Below, in pieces: positions 10,654 to 22,238 of a stretch of DNA of 64,000 bases; position 1 is the first letter of the stretch, and the number at the start of each line of letters is the position of its first letter. The notes under the pieces were generated by a model. It saw nothing but the letters and a program-made list of their open reading frames with translations. It ran no database searches and was not told where the DNA came from. The translations under genes and the position numbers were made by a program. The DNA lies in contig JAKMXF010000177.1 of the NCBI GenBank assembly GCA_024704765.1, positions 310,001 through 374,000 on the forward strand, written 5' to 3'. The stretch is from Oopsacas minuta. Taxonomy: Eukaryota > Porifera > Hexactinellida > Lyssacinosida > Leucopsacidae.

Positions 10654-11327
10654 TAGTTGACATAAACTACATCTTAATATATATCCTTAGGAATAACTAG
10701 TTTACATGCGGATAAATGATAATTTATTTATTAGGAAGTCATTTAATTCCTTAAAAGGATACCTAAGATAGTTTCAGAATCAACCGACTTCTCAATGAAT
10801 AGATTCATTGGCGTAAATCAGTTCGAAAAGTGGGGGAATGATGTATTATACTATTATTATCAATAAATGTATAAATTCAAGATTTAGTAATTGTGGTGTC
10901 AGAAGTACACAGGGCTTGAAAAGAAGTCAGATATTTTGATACTTTCAGCTTAAATGCCATAGAAAACGATTATAAAATTATTTTGAAAATCTAAAATGAT
11001 ATAATATTATAAATATATTTAATATTATAGTTCTGTTACAAATACTCCAATTATAGAATTCTATTGACATAATTATGACAAAGATTTGCTTTAATAGTAC
11101 TCGGAATATACTCCTTTAGAGTATCCTCTGACCCAAATGGGGAGGATATCCACCACAAAAAGTAGGGGGATATATGTATACAGCATCCCCCACCCAAAAA
11201 GGGGGGGATGATTGTATGGAGCACCCCCCATCCCGAGATTTACGCCCATGAATAGATTACCGTATCCGCATGCAAACGCATTATCCCCAACGTTTCAAAT
11301 ATAATGTAGGCATAGCCATCTCTATAT
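10654..11327. other. AT-rich stretch with G-run block
   Basis: I see no gene. At about 11145-11240 there are several G-runs and C-runs (GGGGGG, CCCCCC) in a diverged tandem arrangement built on a (A)TGGGGGATA-like unit. Confidence 0.4.
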
Positions 11328-11454
11328 TAGGCCTGTTGTATGACAGATTTACAACCATGACAGTTATACTACCTTACATGACAGAATTATTTCGCTTTGA
11401 TCATGACATGATATAGTATGACTCAACTCTTAGTTCTTATCACTCTGATAATAT
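11328..11454 (+). repeat. Dispersed repeat interrupted by mariner copy 1
   Basis: The block starting GGCCTGTTGTATGACAG and ending TTATCACTCTGATAATA matches 27322-27495 in the same orientation at high identity. The similarity stops where mariner copy 1 begins, so this is the pre-existing sequence into which that copy inserted. The 27 kb copy represents an empty site. Confidence 0.7.
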
Positions 11455-12785
11455 CAGGGCGTTCAATAAGTCTTGCGGGTCATGATATATCTTAGGAATT
11501 AGTCAAGTAATATATCTAGCTTTCATATATTATAAGCTCATATAGTTAAACTCCATATACTGAAAGTTTCAAACTTATTCAATACAAATTATGAATTTTT
11601 GAGATAGTTACGTGTTAGTCAATTTATACCCACTGTTGAATTTATGGCTTCAAAGGATGATAATTTCAACCTCAAATGGCGAGCTTACATAGATTTTCGC
11701 ACAATACTCAAGATCCAGCCCGTACAGATCTTCAGCGAGTTACAGGAGATATTGTGCATGGATTACCCTTCCAGATCTACTGTAGAGCGATGGGCTGCCC
11801 GTTTTAGATCTGGTGATGCTGATGTCACAGATTTGCCTCGATCTGGAAGACCGGTATCCACCACCACTTCAGAGAATATCACACTCATTGAAAGTATGGT
11901 CATGGAAGACAAGTGCATTACTGTCAATCAGTTAGAACAAAGTATGGAGATTTCATCGGGAGCTATTCATACAATTCTGACGATTGAGCTTGGCTACCGA
12001 TCGATTTGTGGGAATGGGTCCAGCATAAGCTCAGTGAGAATCAAAGGTTGGCACGACTGAATATTGCCAAGAAACTCTTGGTAACTTATGAGAACTGCGA
12101 TTCTAGACGCCTAACAGAGATTATTACTGGTGACGAGACGTGGGTGTACTATTCAACACCATATAGCAAGTATAAGAAGCGATCATGGGTGAGGGGCGAC
12201 GAACAACCAGCGAAAATTCCTAGGCCTGACTTCAGAAAACCTAAGATTATGTATACCATCTTCTTCAGTAGTCATGGAATTGTCTTGCAATTACCTGGTG
12301 AGAGTGGCAAGGCTGGTACTGCTACTTTCTTTACAGAACAAGTGCTTCCAAATTTGATAAAAAATATAGAAAAGTACCGCCAGAAAACCGGAACTCGAGG
12401 AATGAAGATTTTGATTGATAACGCCAGTTCCCATACAGCTAAGCTTACCAAAAATTTCTTGGATGTAGAAGGGTTAGAATTACTTCCCCATCCACCATAC
12501 TCACCAGACCTAGCTTCGTGTGATTTTTGGCTATTCCCCAAGCTTAAAATCTACCTTCAAGGCAAAGATTTTAACACATTACAAGCACTCAAAACGGGCC
12601 TGTACCAGTACTTCAAATCCATCCCCGGAGAAGAGTACAGAAATGTGTTTTATAAGTGGGTGGAAAGGTTAAACTTTGTGTATCTGCAGGAGGGGATTAC
12701 TTTGAATAAATAATATAGTGAATTAGTGTGTATAGTGTTTGTATCATATTCTATGATATCACCCTCAAGACTTATTGAACGTCCT
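11455..12785 (+). mobile_element. mariner copy 1 (about 1.33 kb)
   Basis: Terminal inverted repeats: AGGGCGTTCAATAAGTCTTG at the left and its near-complement at the right (CAAGACTTATTGAACGTCCT, ending 12785). TA is present at both edges, but the exact first base of the element is uncertain by about 2 bp. Length and single transposase gene are normal for mariner. Nearly identical to the truncated inverted copy at 28334-29499. Confidence 0.85.
11644..12713 (+). pseudogene. mariner transposase (DD34D), one frameshift
   Basis: DDE transposase. An N-terminal paired helix-turn-helix region (residues 1 to about 110, with SRSTVERWAARF and LPRSGRPVS) precedes the catalytic core. That core has Asp in TGDETWVYY, Asp in LIDNASSHT and Asp in YSPDLASCDFW. 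I count 34 residues between the second and third Asp, the mariner signature. The total of about 350 residues is full length. The only visible lesion is a one-base frame change near 12000, where the first frame ends in unrelated sequence and the second (from about 12006) continues with LWEWVQHKLSENQ. The identical disruption occurs in copy 2. Confidence 0.85.
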
Positions 12786-13326
12786 AGTAGAATGGTGAAA
12801 GGTTGTTCATGAGGTATTACTTAATAATATAGATTTCTCTACAAAAGTGACAAAATTTATGACCACCAAGGTAAAAATTCAAAATAAATGCTTGACAACT
12901 GTCATAAAACAATATTCTGTGATTTACATGGGTAAATTTGCAACAAACAACAAATTTTAAATTTCCGTAAATCTTTTCTTGACAACGGAGAAACAAACAA
13001 ACAAACAGATATACATACAACAATAGAGATTTAATAATATTGATTTGAATACTTTTGTTAGCTGGATTGTCCCAAACCCTTGAATCAGGTCACCTCTCTG
13101 ATACTGTCATTCTCTGGAAGTCTATAGAGTGCAGAGTGGCTTAATTCGAGGAGTTTTACTATACAATCGAACCTTGAAGTTTCGGGCAGTTTCATTGGGA
13201 GGGTGTCCGGATCTTAGAATTGGCCCTGAACTCAGAAGTAACGTTAACTCAATGGTAAAATAGAAATCACAAAGAATTTGTTTCATGTAGTTATGTATCC
13301 CTAGTCCAAAATCCACAAGTTACTGT
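12786..13326. other. Repeat-derived flank, no gene
   Basis: The part at about 12860-12945 resembles sequence at 29580-29640. A tract of AAAC repeats followed by GAGATTTAATAATATTGATT at about 12985-13040 is the conserved 3' end of dispersed repeat R1. The motif CCCTAGTCCAAAAT at about 13299 also occurs near 27292 and 38405, next to other element ends. Confidence 0.45.
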
Positions 13327-13535
13327 TAGGCCTGTTTTGTAATATTTTGAGTCATCTGTATTAGTGGACTATGGATGTTCTATTAGCTTAATACTGTGAG
13401 TCATTAATCTTGCTGAACCATGAATGTTAGCCTACTGTAATATTTTGAGTCAAATATATTACATAGCAGGAACTTCGCAACCGCAAAAATGACGAATCAA
13501 TTATTACAGTGAATTTGTTACGTTATACAAGTTCA
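13327..13535. repeat. Left inverted repeat of the Ginger1 composite
   Basis: About 210 bp starting AGGCCTGTTTTGTAAT are matched in inverted orientation at 26185-26396 with scattered mismatches (roughly 85-90% by eye). This length fits the 40-270 bp ends described for Ginger1 elements. The exact outer limit is uncertain. Confidence 0.7.
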
Positions 13536-13990
13536 TACGTTATTGTACTTGTACGAGTTCAAGAATGATAGTAACAGATAGTTGGATAATCCGCAAGTGT
13601 TTTAAGAAAATAGTACCTATATGTGACTTCATAGCCGATGATGTAATGAAATATCGATCGTGCACGTAAAGGATATTTATTTGAGTAGTTAATACTAGCT
13701 AGCTAATATCATTTGTAAATGAATTCAGTCTAAAAGTTATACACTACAATGCATAATCTAAATCCTAAATGTCAGTAAGGTCCATCTCATCTACCATCCC
13801 ATATGTTAAATAGAGACTATTCAACATTGTTTTCACTAGTTCGAAATGGAAACAAAATTTATGATATACCGGTAAACCTCTCAAAGCAGCAACCATCGGG
13901 AGAATGATTCTGTTCCGCTTCTCGGAGGTTGCACATATACACCCATAATATATTATTCAAAAGCTAAAATAGCATATATCGATACTACTA
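13536..13990. other. No recognised gene
   Basis: AT-rich. A TTCTCGGAGGTTGCAC segment near 13920 resembles the CTCGGAGG repeats at 18310-18545. Confidence 0.4.
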
Positions 13991-14089
13991 CAGTAGTAAT
14001 CAGTTATAAGAACATCGGTTAGTGGAATATAAATTGGTTATAAATAGGTTTTTCTCTACTTGTGATGTTCCTATAACCGATTACTACTG
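13991..14089. mobile_element. 99 bp MITE
   Basis: CAGTAGTAATCAGTTATAAG at the left is inverted at the right as CAGTAGTAATCGGTTATAGG. TA precedes the left end. The pattern is typical of pogo/Tc1-class MITEs. It sits immediately 3' of the Tigger transposase relic and may derive from that element's own ends. Confidence 0.7.
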
Positions 14090-14099
14090 GCGACCTAAT

Positions 14100-15725
14100 A
14101 AATACTAAAAAATCACTGAGGGTTGATTGGCTCAATCCCAATCCCTTGATCTTGTACTCCACGCATGATTCTATCGTGGCAGCAATCCCCGATGCCTCCG
14201 CTTCGTGGCCACGCACTTCCAAGAACTTTTGAACGTTTTCCAGGGCCACTATCACCTTTTTATATGTGTTCAACACAAGTGAAGTATCCTCTACAATTTC
14301 TACGTCATGATCACTTTCAGGATCTGTGATCTCACCTTCTTCCGCAGGTTGACCAATATCTTTCAAAAAATTGTCTTCCCAATCGCAATCTAGATTTTGA
14401 CACACTGGTAGATCTCCATCGCTTTGTATATATTCATCTACGCTACAACCTTCATGAACGGTCTTGTCAATAAGAGTCTGTAGTCCTATTAGATACTGAT
14501 CTGATCTAAAAATGGGTCATTGCTGTCATCATTTTCGTTGAGTCCACGATTAATAATGTCCATGGAACCACTCAAAATGCCAGCATTCCTGAAACATTTA
14601 GAGATAGTTTCAGGTTTAACCATGTCCCAAGCATTGGCTACCCATTGGATTGCTCTAAGTACATTCACTGATTTAGAAACATCAGATGCTGTGTCGCATT
14701 CATCAATCTTGGCAAGAGCATATCTTAGAAAAAAACGGCGATAGTGAACTTTGAAAATTTGTATTACCCCAAGATCTAGAGGCTGAAGTTTGGATGTTGT
14801 ATTAGCTGGTAGGAAGCAAATGGTAATATTCGTGAACTTTCCTTGTAGATAGTCTGGGTGGCAACCTGCATTATCCATGAATAGTAAGACTGAGCAAGAT
14901 TCGTGAATCAATCTTGAATTTAATCGAGTAAGAATAGTTCTTAGGATATCAGCAGTCATCCAAGCTTTCTTTTGATCAAAATATATAACAGGTAACATAC
15001 TTTTATCCATCTTTCCGAAGCATCTTGGATTTTTAGACTTCCAAATGACCACAGGTGTTTCTTTTTCACCAGCAGCTGAGATGATCAGAGCCACTGTCAG
15101 TCTCTGCTTGCTTTTTTTACCTCCTGCACATCTTTTTCCTTTCTTTATGAATCCACGATCAGGCAAAGCCTGGCAGAAAAAACCGGTTTCGTCTAGATTC
15201 TAGATATCTTCTTTTCTATACCCGTGCACAATTTCTGGTAGCCTCTCCTTCCAAGAGTCAATCGTCGTTCCAGCTACATCACCAGATTCCCCACAGACTT
15301 TTAACTGTTCCGTGTTGTATCGTTTTTTTCCATTTCTCTAACCAGCCATTGCTCGCTTTGAAATTATGCTCCCCCAGGCGTGCAGCGATCTGCGTTCCCA
15401 TTTCAATCAGTTGTGGACCTCCTGGGAAAATCTTTTTCGAGCATGCAAGAGTATACCATTCATATAACAATCCATTGATTTCAGTATATTTTGATATGCG
15501 TTCCATCTTACCAGTGAGCGCTCGGCTTCCTGGAACATTTTTCAGATACAAGGACATGATAGAATCCTTATTCCTCAGTATTTTAGATATTTGTGTTCTT
15601 CCACATCCGAAAATCTCCTCTAAGGCTGCCATTTTAATTCCAAGATTCTTTTCACGTGTCTTGATTAGATTCACTCTCATTTGTAGCGTTAAATATATTT
15701 TCTTTTTGTTTGAGGTTGATGCCAT
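14100..15725 (-). pseudogene. Tigger/pogo transposase (CENP-B type), three lesions
   Basis: Minus-strand order. Residues 1-148 (15725-15279) hold the psq-type helix-turn-helix (IKMAALEEIFGCGRTQISKI) and the CENP-B type DNA-binding domain (LYEWYTLACSKKIFPGGPQL, GWLEKWKK). After a one-base frame change near 15315 come Asp in NLDETGFF (preceded by an in-frame TAG near 15205), VVIWKSKNPRCF, Asp in LLFMDNAGCHPD, and Asp in TSKLQPLDLGVIQ: the DDE_1 triad. The C-terminal acidic part (14405 to about 14100) is reached after a small duplication near 14500 that changes frame. Its role would be cut-and-paste at TA. It looks fairly young given so few lesions. I could not find the right terminal repeat. 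Confidence 0.85.
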
Positions 15726-15932
15726 TCAAAAGTAAAAAAATGCTAAGACAAAATCAATATTGTATAATTATTCAAGTCAACACGGTATAGTAATCAAAAA
15801 ACGTTAGAAGAATGACATGAGTGTTAGGAATTTCATGGTCATCTAACATATAGATGGAACTACAATGTTACCAAGTATAATACAGGTATTCTAGTAGGCA
15901 CAATTCATATCAATAATCAGTAATGCTAGCTA

Positions 15933-17802
15933 TAAGGCCGGATCGAGAAAAGTATACATCGTCGCTTCAACTTCTACCTAAGGCAAAAGTTGCCTTTACT
16001 CTTTTCTAGGAAAATGTGAGACATAAATTTGAAAAATATTTCGAGTTGACCCTTGCGGTTTTATATTTTTGCTGTGTCACTTTCGCAAACTTGACTTTAA
16101 ATTGTCCGAATTTTCTAATTCCTTTGGCTTAGCCCTTTAGATATATTATTTGGTAATAGTAAGTCGCATATTTGCTTCCGAATGGTGTATTAGGCCAATT
16201 TCTATGTCCAAAGATACTAAAGTTATCAAGATATTTTTGCATATTCTATCATACCCTAATAATATTATCCACCCCCCTTTTTTTCCGAAGATTTGCAAAT
16301 GCATAATTCTTTACAAAAAATAGCTATATCCTCACCAAACTTAGTATAATTCTGTATCTAGATCGAAATTCATCAATAGATTTGCACAAAGAAATTTACC
16401 AACTTTCCTTATCTCTTGCTCTTAACTTAGTTACCATTTATCTAGCATGGAATTTATGGTCAATTATTGTATCTAAATAAAAACTCACTCAAATGACTCA
16501 TATTATAGAGTGATTATATTCCTATAATTTATGTATTTTGAATATGGTAGGATACACGCTTAGTATTGTAGTATTTCATCCTGTTTTTGGTTATCCTGGA
16601 CCCATCCCAGAAATCTACTCCCAATAAAACTAGATCTATACAATCATTATAGTATGCTTAGAAATGAAGATTCTAAATCAACTAGAGATGATATAGCGAA
16701 AGAATTAACTGAAGTATTAGTGCGTATCTATAATTTGGCTTCCATACCCACAAAACCAGAGCTCCAAATATAACAGTACACCATTTCTGATATTATTGAG
16801 AGAGCTAAATACTACAGAAAATGTATCCAAAACAAGCAATATCCTGACCGTGTCCAGCCAATAATTCCGAATTCAATGTCTTGTTCGACGTCTCAAGTTG
16901 CAAATTCCAAATTCAAGAATCAAAAGTTTTGCTCTCTCAATAATATCAGAAATGGTGTACTGTTATATTTGGAGCTCTGGTTTTGTGGGTATGGAAGCCA
17001 AATTATAGATACGCACTAATACTTCAGTTAATTCTTTCGCTATATCATCTCTAGTTGATTTAGAATCTTCATTTCTAAGCATACTATAATGATTGTATAG
17101 ATCTAGTTTTATTGGGAGTAGATTTCTGGGATGGGTCCAGGATAACCAAAAACAGGATGAAATACTACAATACTAAGCGTGTATCCTACCATATTCAAAA
17201 TACATAAATTATAGGAATATAATCACTCTATAATATGAGTCATTTGAGTGAGTTTTTATTTAGATACAATAATTGACCATAAATTCCATGCTAGATAAAT
17301 GGTAACTAAGTTAAGAGCAAGAGATAAGGAAAGTTGGTAAATTTCTTTGTGCAAATCTATTGATGAATTTCGATCTAGATACAGAATTATACTAAGTTTG
17401 GTGAGGATATAGCTATTTTTTGTAAAGAATTATGCATTTGCAAATCTTCGGAAAAAAAGGGGGGTGGATAATATTATTAGGGTATGATAGAATATGCAAA
17501 AATATCTTGATAACTTTAGTATCTTTGGACATAGAAATTGGCCTAATACACCATTCGGAAGCAAATATGCGACTTACTATTACCAAATAATATATCTAAA
17601 GGGCTAAGCCAAAGGAATTAGAAAATTCGGACAATTTAAAGTCAAGTTTGCGAAAGTGACACAGCAAAAATATAAAACCGCAAGGGTCAACTCGAAATAT
17701 TTTTCAAATTTATGTCTCACATTTTCCTAGAAAAGAGTAAAGGCAACTTTTGCCTTAGGTAGAAGTTGAAGCGACGATGTATACTTTTCTCGATCCGGCC
17801 TA
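15933..17802. mobile_element. 1870 bp palindrome, apparently a fold-back element
   Basis: The left arm (15936-16805) and right arm (16931-17800) are exact reverse complements wherever I compared them, about 870 bp each, around a 125 bp unique loop. The centre of symmetry is 16868. CTAGCTA occurs directly outside both ends (15926-15932, 17803-17809), and the element then starts TAAGGCC/TAGGCC. This looks like a 7-8 bp target duplication and hAT-like ends, comparable with the MITE at 29775. No reading frame is present. If transcribed it would fold into long double-stranded RNA. An assembly fold-back artefact must be excluded, but the flanking duplication argues against it. Confidence 0.75.
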
Positions 17803-17842
17803 CTAGCTAAGGCAACAAATTCATGTACTTTTAAGTTGGAAA

Positions 17843-18169
17843 TGTTAGAAATCAAATCATTTGTGAGAGGTTACCATGCTTATATGGATATTTGGGCTCC
17901 AGAGGAAGGAGAACGTTTAAACTTAATCAAGGAGTCAGAAAATATAAAGATAAGTATGCAGTTTCAGTTATGAAAGACGGCCTGGTTGTAGGGCATGTTA
18001 TTTATAATCTTGCACCAAGAATTTCACAATTTTTGAAGAGAGACGTGAACAAAGCCTTTGCTGATGTTAAATCTAAACCAATAAACCGAGGAGCAGGTTT
18101 TGGCCTGAGATTCCATGTGTCTATTATCTATATGGACCCAAGATTTACATAGATAAAATGAAGGAATAG
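17843..18169 (+). pseudogene. HIRAN-like domain protein, two frameshifts
   Basis: Starting at ATG 17843, three frames together encode one domain. SFVRGYHAYMDIWAPEEGE and NLIKESEN come first. After a shift near 17937 come KDKYAVSVMKDGLVVGHV and NLAPRISQFLKRD. After a one-base loss near 18108 come EIPCVYYLYGPKIYIDK and a stop. The pattern, a Glu/Asn-x-x-Asp-x-x-Ala-Val-x-Val segment followed by VGHV, resembles HIRAN domains, which bind DNA ends in SMARCA3/HLTF-type proteins. Length is about 108 residues, so it is a stand-alone domain. It starts 33 bp from the palindrome's target duplication. Family assignment is from pattern memory only. Confidence 0.5.
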
Positions 18170-18309
18170 TGGCTGCCCCTTCTTCAGGGCTCCTCTAATA
18201 ACTTAATTTCCTACAATAATGTAATGTAGATGATCGATTATAAATGTATATGCTTTAACTGCTTATATGAAACGTTTTTAAAGAATGGTATGTATGTTGA
18301 GTGACTGTT

Positions 18310-18545
18310 TTATATACATCTGAATGATGCCGTTACTCGGAGGTAATTTTGTACTGAAATTTTCAATCGGGAGTTCACTTAACTGCCGCTTCTCAGAGGT
18401 TGCCGTTACTCGGAGGTGCGTTATTCAGAGGTTCAGCAAGTACTATTAGTATAGGAAAATCAATCGGTGGAATGAAATTGTGCCTCTTCTCAGAGGCTCC
18501 GCTATTCGGAGCTGTCGCTTTGGGAGGTTTACCTGTACATCGAAC
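18310..18545. repeat. CTCGGAGG-type repeat cluster
   Basis: Imperfect copies of (C)TTCTCAGAGG and TTACTCGGAGGT recur at least six times over 200 bp, ending TTTGGGAGGTTTACCTGTAC. It is probably overlapping MITE ends. One related copy lies near 13920. Confidence 0.45.
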
Positions 18546-18592
18546 TGTTGCAGGTATAGTTAGCTGCTTTTATTTGACTCCAGCGGACCTCA

Positions 18593-19013
18593 TTAACACT
18601 GACTCTTGTAGGAATCATTTGCTACATATATATCTGTTTCTAAGATTGCAGAGACTGCGATTAATTCTACATCTCCACCCCAAGTAGATTTTAAAATTAC
18701 TGAGTTTTCATTCATCAGATATTTGCATGGGGTTGTTCTTTTCTGGTGGAAATACCATGCAAGCTGGGTTGCACCATTACTTGCAATAAATTTCGCAATG
18801 GTGGAGCGAATCTTAAGGTGTTCATCCTGATTACCAGTTATTATTTGTGATAGGCAGCGAAATAGGTAATTTCCAATCGCCAACGATCGTTTCAGTTTTC
18901 CAAAGTTTGTAGCTGCATAGTTGCTGTCCGACATAATTGGTAGGTTGATTAGATACTGAATGGAATGGTAAATCAAGTAATTTGCATTTATCTTGTTGCC
19001 AGGCTTCAGTCAC
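18593..19013 (-). pseudogene. OTU-type cysteine protease domain 1, active-site Cys replaced
   Basis: OTU domains cleave ubiquitin; Ginger1 transposases carry one C-terminally. Minus-strand order: AWQQDKCKLLDLPFHS, then (across an extra T near 18873) the catalytic loop. That loop reads Gly-Asp-Gly-Asn-Tyr-Leu-Phe-Arg where active enzymes have Asp-Gly-Asn-Cys. The codon at 18868-18866 is TAC, one transition from TGC. Then LSQIITGNQDEHLKIR, STWGGDVELIAVSAI and LETDIYVAND. The His-containing C-terminal segment is not recognisable beyond 18593. It lies downstream of the Ginger1 integrase in the same orientation, so I treat it as that transposase's C-terminal module. Confidence 0.75.
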
Positions 19014-19311
19014 GACAAGTATAATAGGATTCTTATGTAGTTCAGGTGAACGTGTTGGCCACCCTTAATCAATAGTTTCCCACAACATTTGTTAAGATAT
19101 TGGAATGCCTAATGGAAGTAAGCGATGTTAAAGAAACAACTGATAATGATATATACGTTGAAAAATGAACTCACAACTCCATATAACACCTTGTCAGCAT
19201 ATCCAATAGCATGATCAAATGATAATTCTGGATAATACTCTATTGACCATTTTGCAGTGTGTTCCTAATCTTCAATTCTAACCGTAAATGTATGAAGATA
19301 TATACTTAGTA
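19014..19311. other. Ginger1 linker between OTU module and mariner B
   Basis: There is no clear coding exon. It presumably contains intron or linker sequence of the Ginger1 gene, interrupted at 19312 by mariner B. Confidence 0.35.
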
Positions 19312-20604
19312 CAAGGGTTGTTCAATAAGGACTAATGTATCGAATTCATATTCTTGTTAATACAGCTCTAAGCCTAATTTCTGATTACAAGCCTAACTTG
19401 ATTGTCTAACTTATATACAATATACTCTTTACTCACTAGTATATTCTTCAGTATAAAGTTTCATTTGTATAGGCTATTTTTTCAACTAATGGATTTTAGC
19501 AAAGAAGGAAAACGACAAATAATTTGGTACCTGTGGAAAAAGGGGAAGACTGGCTCATACATTCTTCGTGAAATGTAGGATATTTTCGGTGATGAATGTC
19601 CTTCGAGAGCAACCATATATAGATGGATCGAACGTTGTGATAATGTCGATGAGGACCTCCACGATGACCCTCGTCCAGGTCATCCGACTTCCTCAAAATC
19701 CCGCAGTAATATCGAGAGGGTCCAAACAATTTTTGGACGAGGACAGACGAATAACCCTGCGAGAGTTAGAAGAGAGAGTAGGTATATCAAAAGGCACACT
19801 ACACTCGATTATCACTGAAGATCTGGAAATGTCGAAGGTTACTGCGCGTTGGGTTCCAAAACTTCTTTCAAAGAACAAAAACGCGAAAGGGTCAGAGTTA
19901 GCAAAAATTACTTTCAAGATACAAGGCAGAGGAAAACTTTTTGGATCGTATAGTAACCGGGGATGAAACTTGGTTTCATTATTATGAACCAGAGAGCAAA
20001 ACTCAATCGAAGCAGTGGAAGAGACGTGATGAACCTCTACCCATCAAGGTAAAGGCTGCAAAATCAGCTGGGAAGAGAATGGCAACAGTATTTTGGGATA
20101 GGGTAGGAATTATACACCTCGACTGGTTGCCCGGGAAGACCACCATAAACAGTGATTATTACGTTGACGAATTGAAAGAATTGGGTCAAGCGATTAAACG
20201 TGAGAGGCGAAGCAAGTTGACAAGTGGCGTATTGCTGCAACATGACAACGCAAGGCCCCATGTAAGCTCCAAGACAGTGACGACTTAGGATTCGAATGCC
20301 TCCATCATCCCCATATAGTCCAAACCTGGCTCCCAGCGATTACTGGCTGTTTGGAGAGATGAAGAAACCCCTTCGAGGGAAGAGATTTGAGGATTTCAAA
20401 CGGATAGAGTACGAAATAAAACAGTGGGAAAAGGGACCCCTAAAGAATTTTATACCACTGGGCTGGAAAAGTTACCAGAACGATGGAATCGATGTATAAA
20501 GTTAAAGGGGGAATTTATCGAAACATTTGATAATCAATTATGATAAGTACAGGTTTACTGTATAAATTATGATAAAAGTATCATTATTTATTGGACAACC
20601 CTTG
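19312..20604 (+). mobile_element. mariner B (1293 bp)
   Basis: Left end CAAGGGTTGTTCAATAAGG, right end complement of CAAGGGTTGTCCAATAA. TA target duplications at 19310-19311 and 20605-20606. Length is normal for mariner. Its ends and transposase differ from copies 1/2 and from mariner C, so it is a third family. Confidence 0.9.
19489..20499 (+). pseudogene. mariner B transposase, multiply broken
   Basis: DDE transposase of mariner B. Starting at MDFSKEGKRQIIWYLW it reads RATIYRWIERC and DPRPGHPTS, then (frame change) LRELEERVGISKGTLHSIIT and ARWVPKLLS. After another change come the catalytic blocks: IVTGDETWFHYYEPES, LLQHDNARPHV and PYSPNLAPSDYWLF, so all three Asp residues survive. The C-terminus is FEDFKRIEYEIKQW. 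There are at least four frame changes and an early TAG at about residue 31. It is clearly older than copies 1/2. Confidence 0.85.
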
Positions 20605-20639
20605 TATATGAAGATATTACATATTATTGAAATATAATA

Positions 20640-20744
20640 CAGTGCACTTCCGCTCATCGGGACACCTCGGGGATTTGGCCAAGGTGTCTCAGTAAGATGG
20701 TTTTGTCCCGGTACGACGGTGTCCCAGTAAGCGGGAGTGCGCTG
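20640..20744. mobile_element. 105 bp MITE with TA duplication
   Basis: CAGTGCACTTCCGCT at the left is inverted at the right as CAGCGCACTCCCGCT. TA lies at 20638-20639 and 20745-20746. The inside is GC-richer than the surroundings. It is a pogo/Tc1-type MITE without coding sequence. Confidence 0.8.
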
Positions 20745-20746
20745 TA

Positions 20747-21419
20747 CTTAAGTATAAGCTGCATGAGACTATATCACTACCCTATATATAAAGTACTTAC
20801 AATATTAAATTCCGTAGAATCTTTGAGGAAGTGAAATAAATATGTATTCGGTACATAAAGGTGAAATTTATTGCGGTTTTTATGTAAATCTTCGAAAAGT
20901 TTTGTGAAAAATGTTTTTGACGGGATACTCTGATATAGTAGTAGCTAGAAATAGGATTATAGTTTGAGTAAATGACAGCCTCAATTTAATTGGGTGGCGA
21001 TTCATCTTAAGATTATTGAGATGTTTGAGGATACATTCTTCCGAAAAGCTGTATATATTATTTCTAAATAAAATATTCGAAAATATAAAGATATTATTAT
21101 GCAAATGGGGCAATTTAGTAATTAACGAAGGGTCTTACATTTGGTATTTTAGGAACTTGTTGTTGATGAGCTTTCTTCTTCCTAAATGTTTTCATTTCGA
21201 TATTTTCTGGCTGTGACCGTTGTAATTCTGATATAATATCTGTACTATCCTATTGAGGTAATTAGAAATTAATAACACATTCGTATACTCTCTCTCCTGA
21301 TCACATCTTGAGAGATTGAGACAACGAATTTGTCGATTACCTTACTATCCTGCTGTAAGTATTTTCTTGTTAAATGCAAGGGAAATTTTCTTGGTTTTGC
21401 ACGAGGATTGTTCTTATCA
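20747..21419. other. Ginger1 linker region
   Basis: It lies between the integrase's last recognisable exon and the OTU module. A minus-strand segment at about 21300-21410 (PRAKPRKFPLHLTRKYLQQD) continues the exon after a frameshift and ends near a possible donor (AAG|GTAATC). The remainder shows no recognisable domain. Confidence 0.4.
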
Positions 21420-22238
21420 ACTCCAAAAACATGTGATTTTGTTATTTTTAATAACTTTAAATGGGCCTTTATATTTTTGTTGATCTTTTGTGCCTGGTAG
21501 TGGTTTAGACTTTTCGATGTTATAGACCAATATCATATCACCCTCAATTACTTCCGATCTATCAATTACTCTATTAAATATTAGCCGTGAGATACAAATT
21601 ATATCAAAGTAATAGTGTACCTGTTTTGAACTCCTTTTTTATCAAATATTTTTTTAGCCTCAATTGTTCTTTTTCGATACTCCTTCTTGCCATGTCTAAA
21701 TTAGATTTACGTTGGTTAAGATTATCATCGATCCTTTCATGGAATTGATTTTGAATATTTCCTATTTCATCAAATCTGTCAATTTTTTCTGTATTATTTA
21801 GTTCTTTTTCCTCATCATCTTCTAGAATGTTGATAGCATTATATTGGAATTTAGTAAGGTTGAGCAAATACTCTGGCTGGACATCCCTTCCAAATATTAG
21901 TTTAAAGGCTGTAAAGCTGGTAGCTTGCTTTAGTTGTGTATTTACAGGGAAAATAGCTGACTGCAACTTTGACGGCCATTCCCCTCTAGATTCAATGCAC
22001 ATTTTCTCGATCTTGCTAAAAGTATGTAAAACAACAATCACTCTAGTTTGAAAATATTATTATATTGCATTCATTATATTTACGCTTTAATTATCTTGTT
22101 GTGAGATTCCACAAGCCCATTACTCTGTGGATAATATGGCCGTGGGCTGCGGTTATCCACTACTAACTTTTGTGAAAAACACCGAATTCCTATCAAGAAG
22201 AGGATATTCTGTAATTATTAGTGAATCACTTAGACATA

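Noticed and set aside
12272-12541. 89-codon minus-strand frame opposite mariner copy 1 (and its twin at 28415-28684)
   Set aside because: Mirror frame of the transposase; present in both copies only because the copies are nearly identical.
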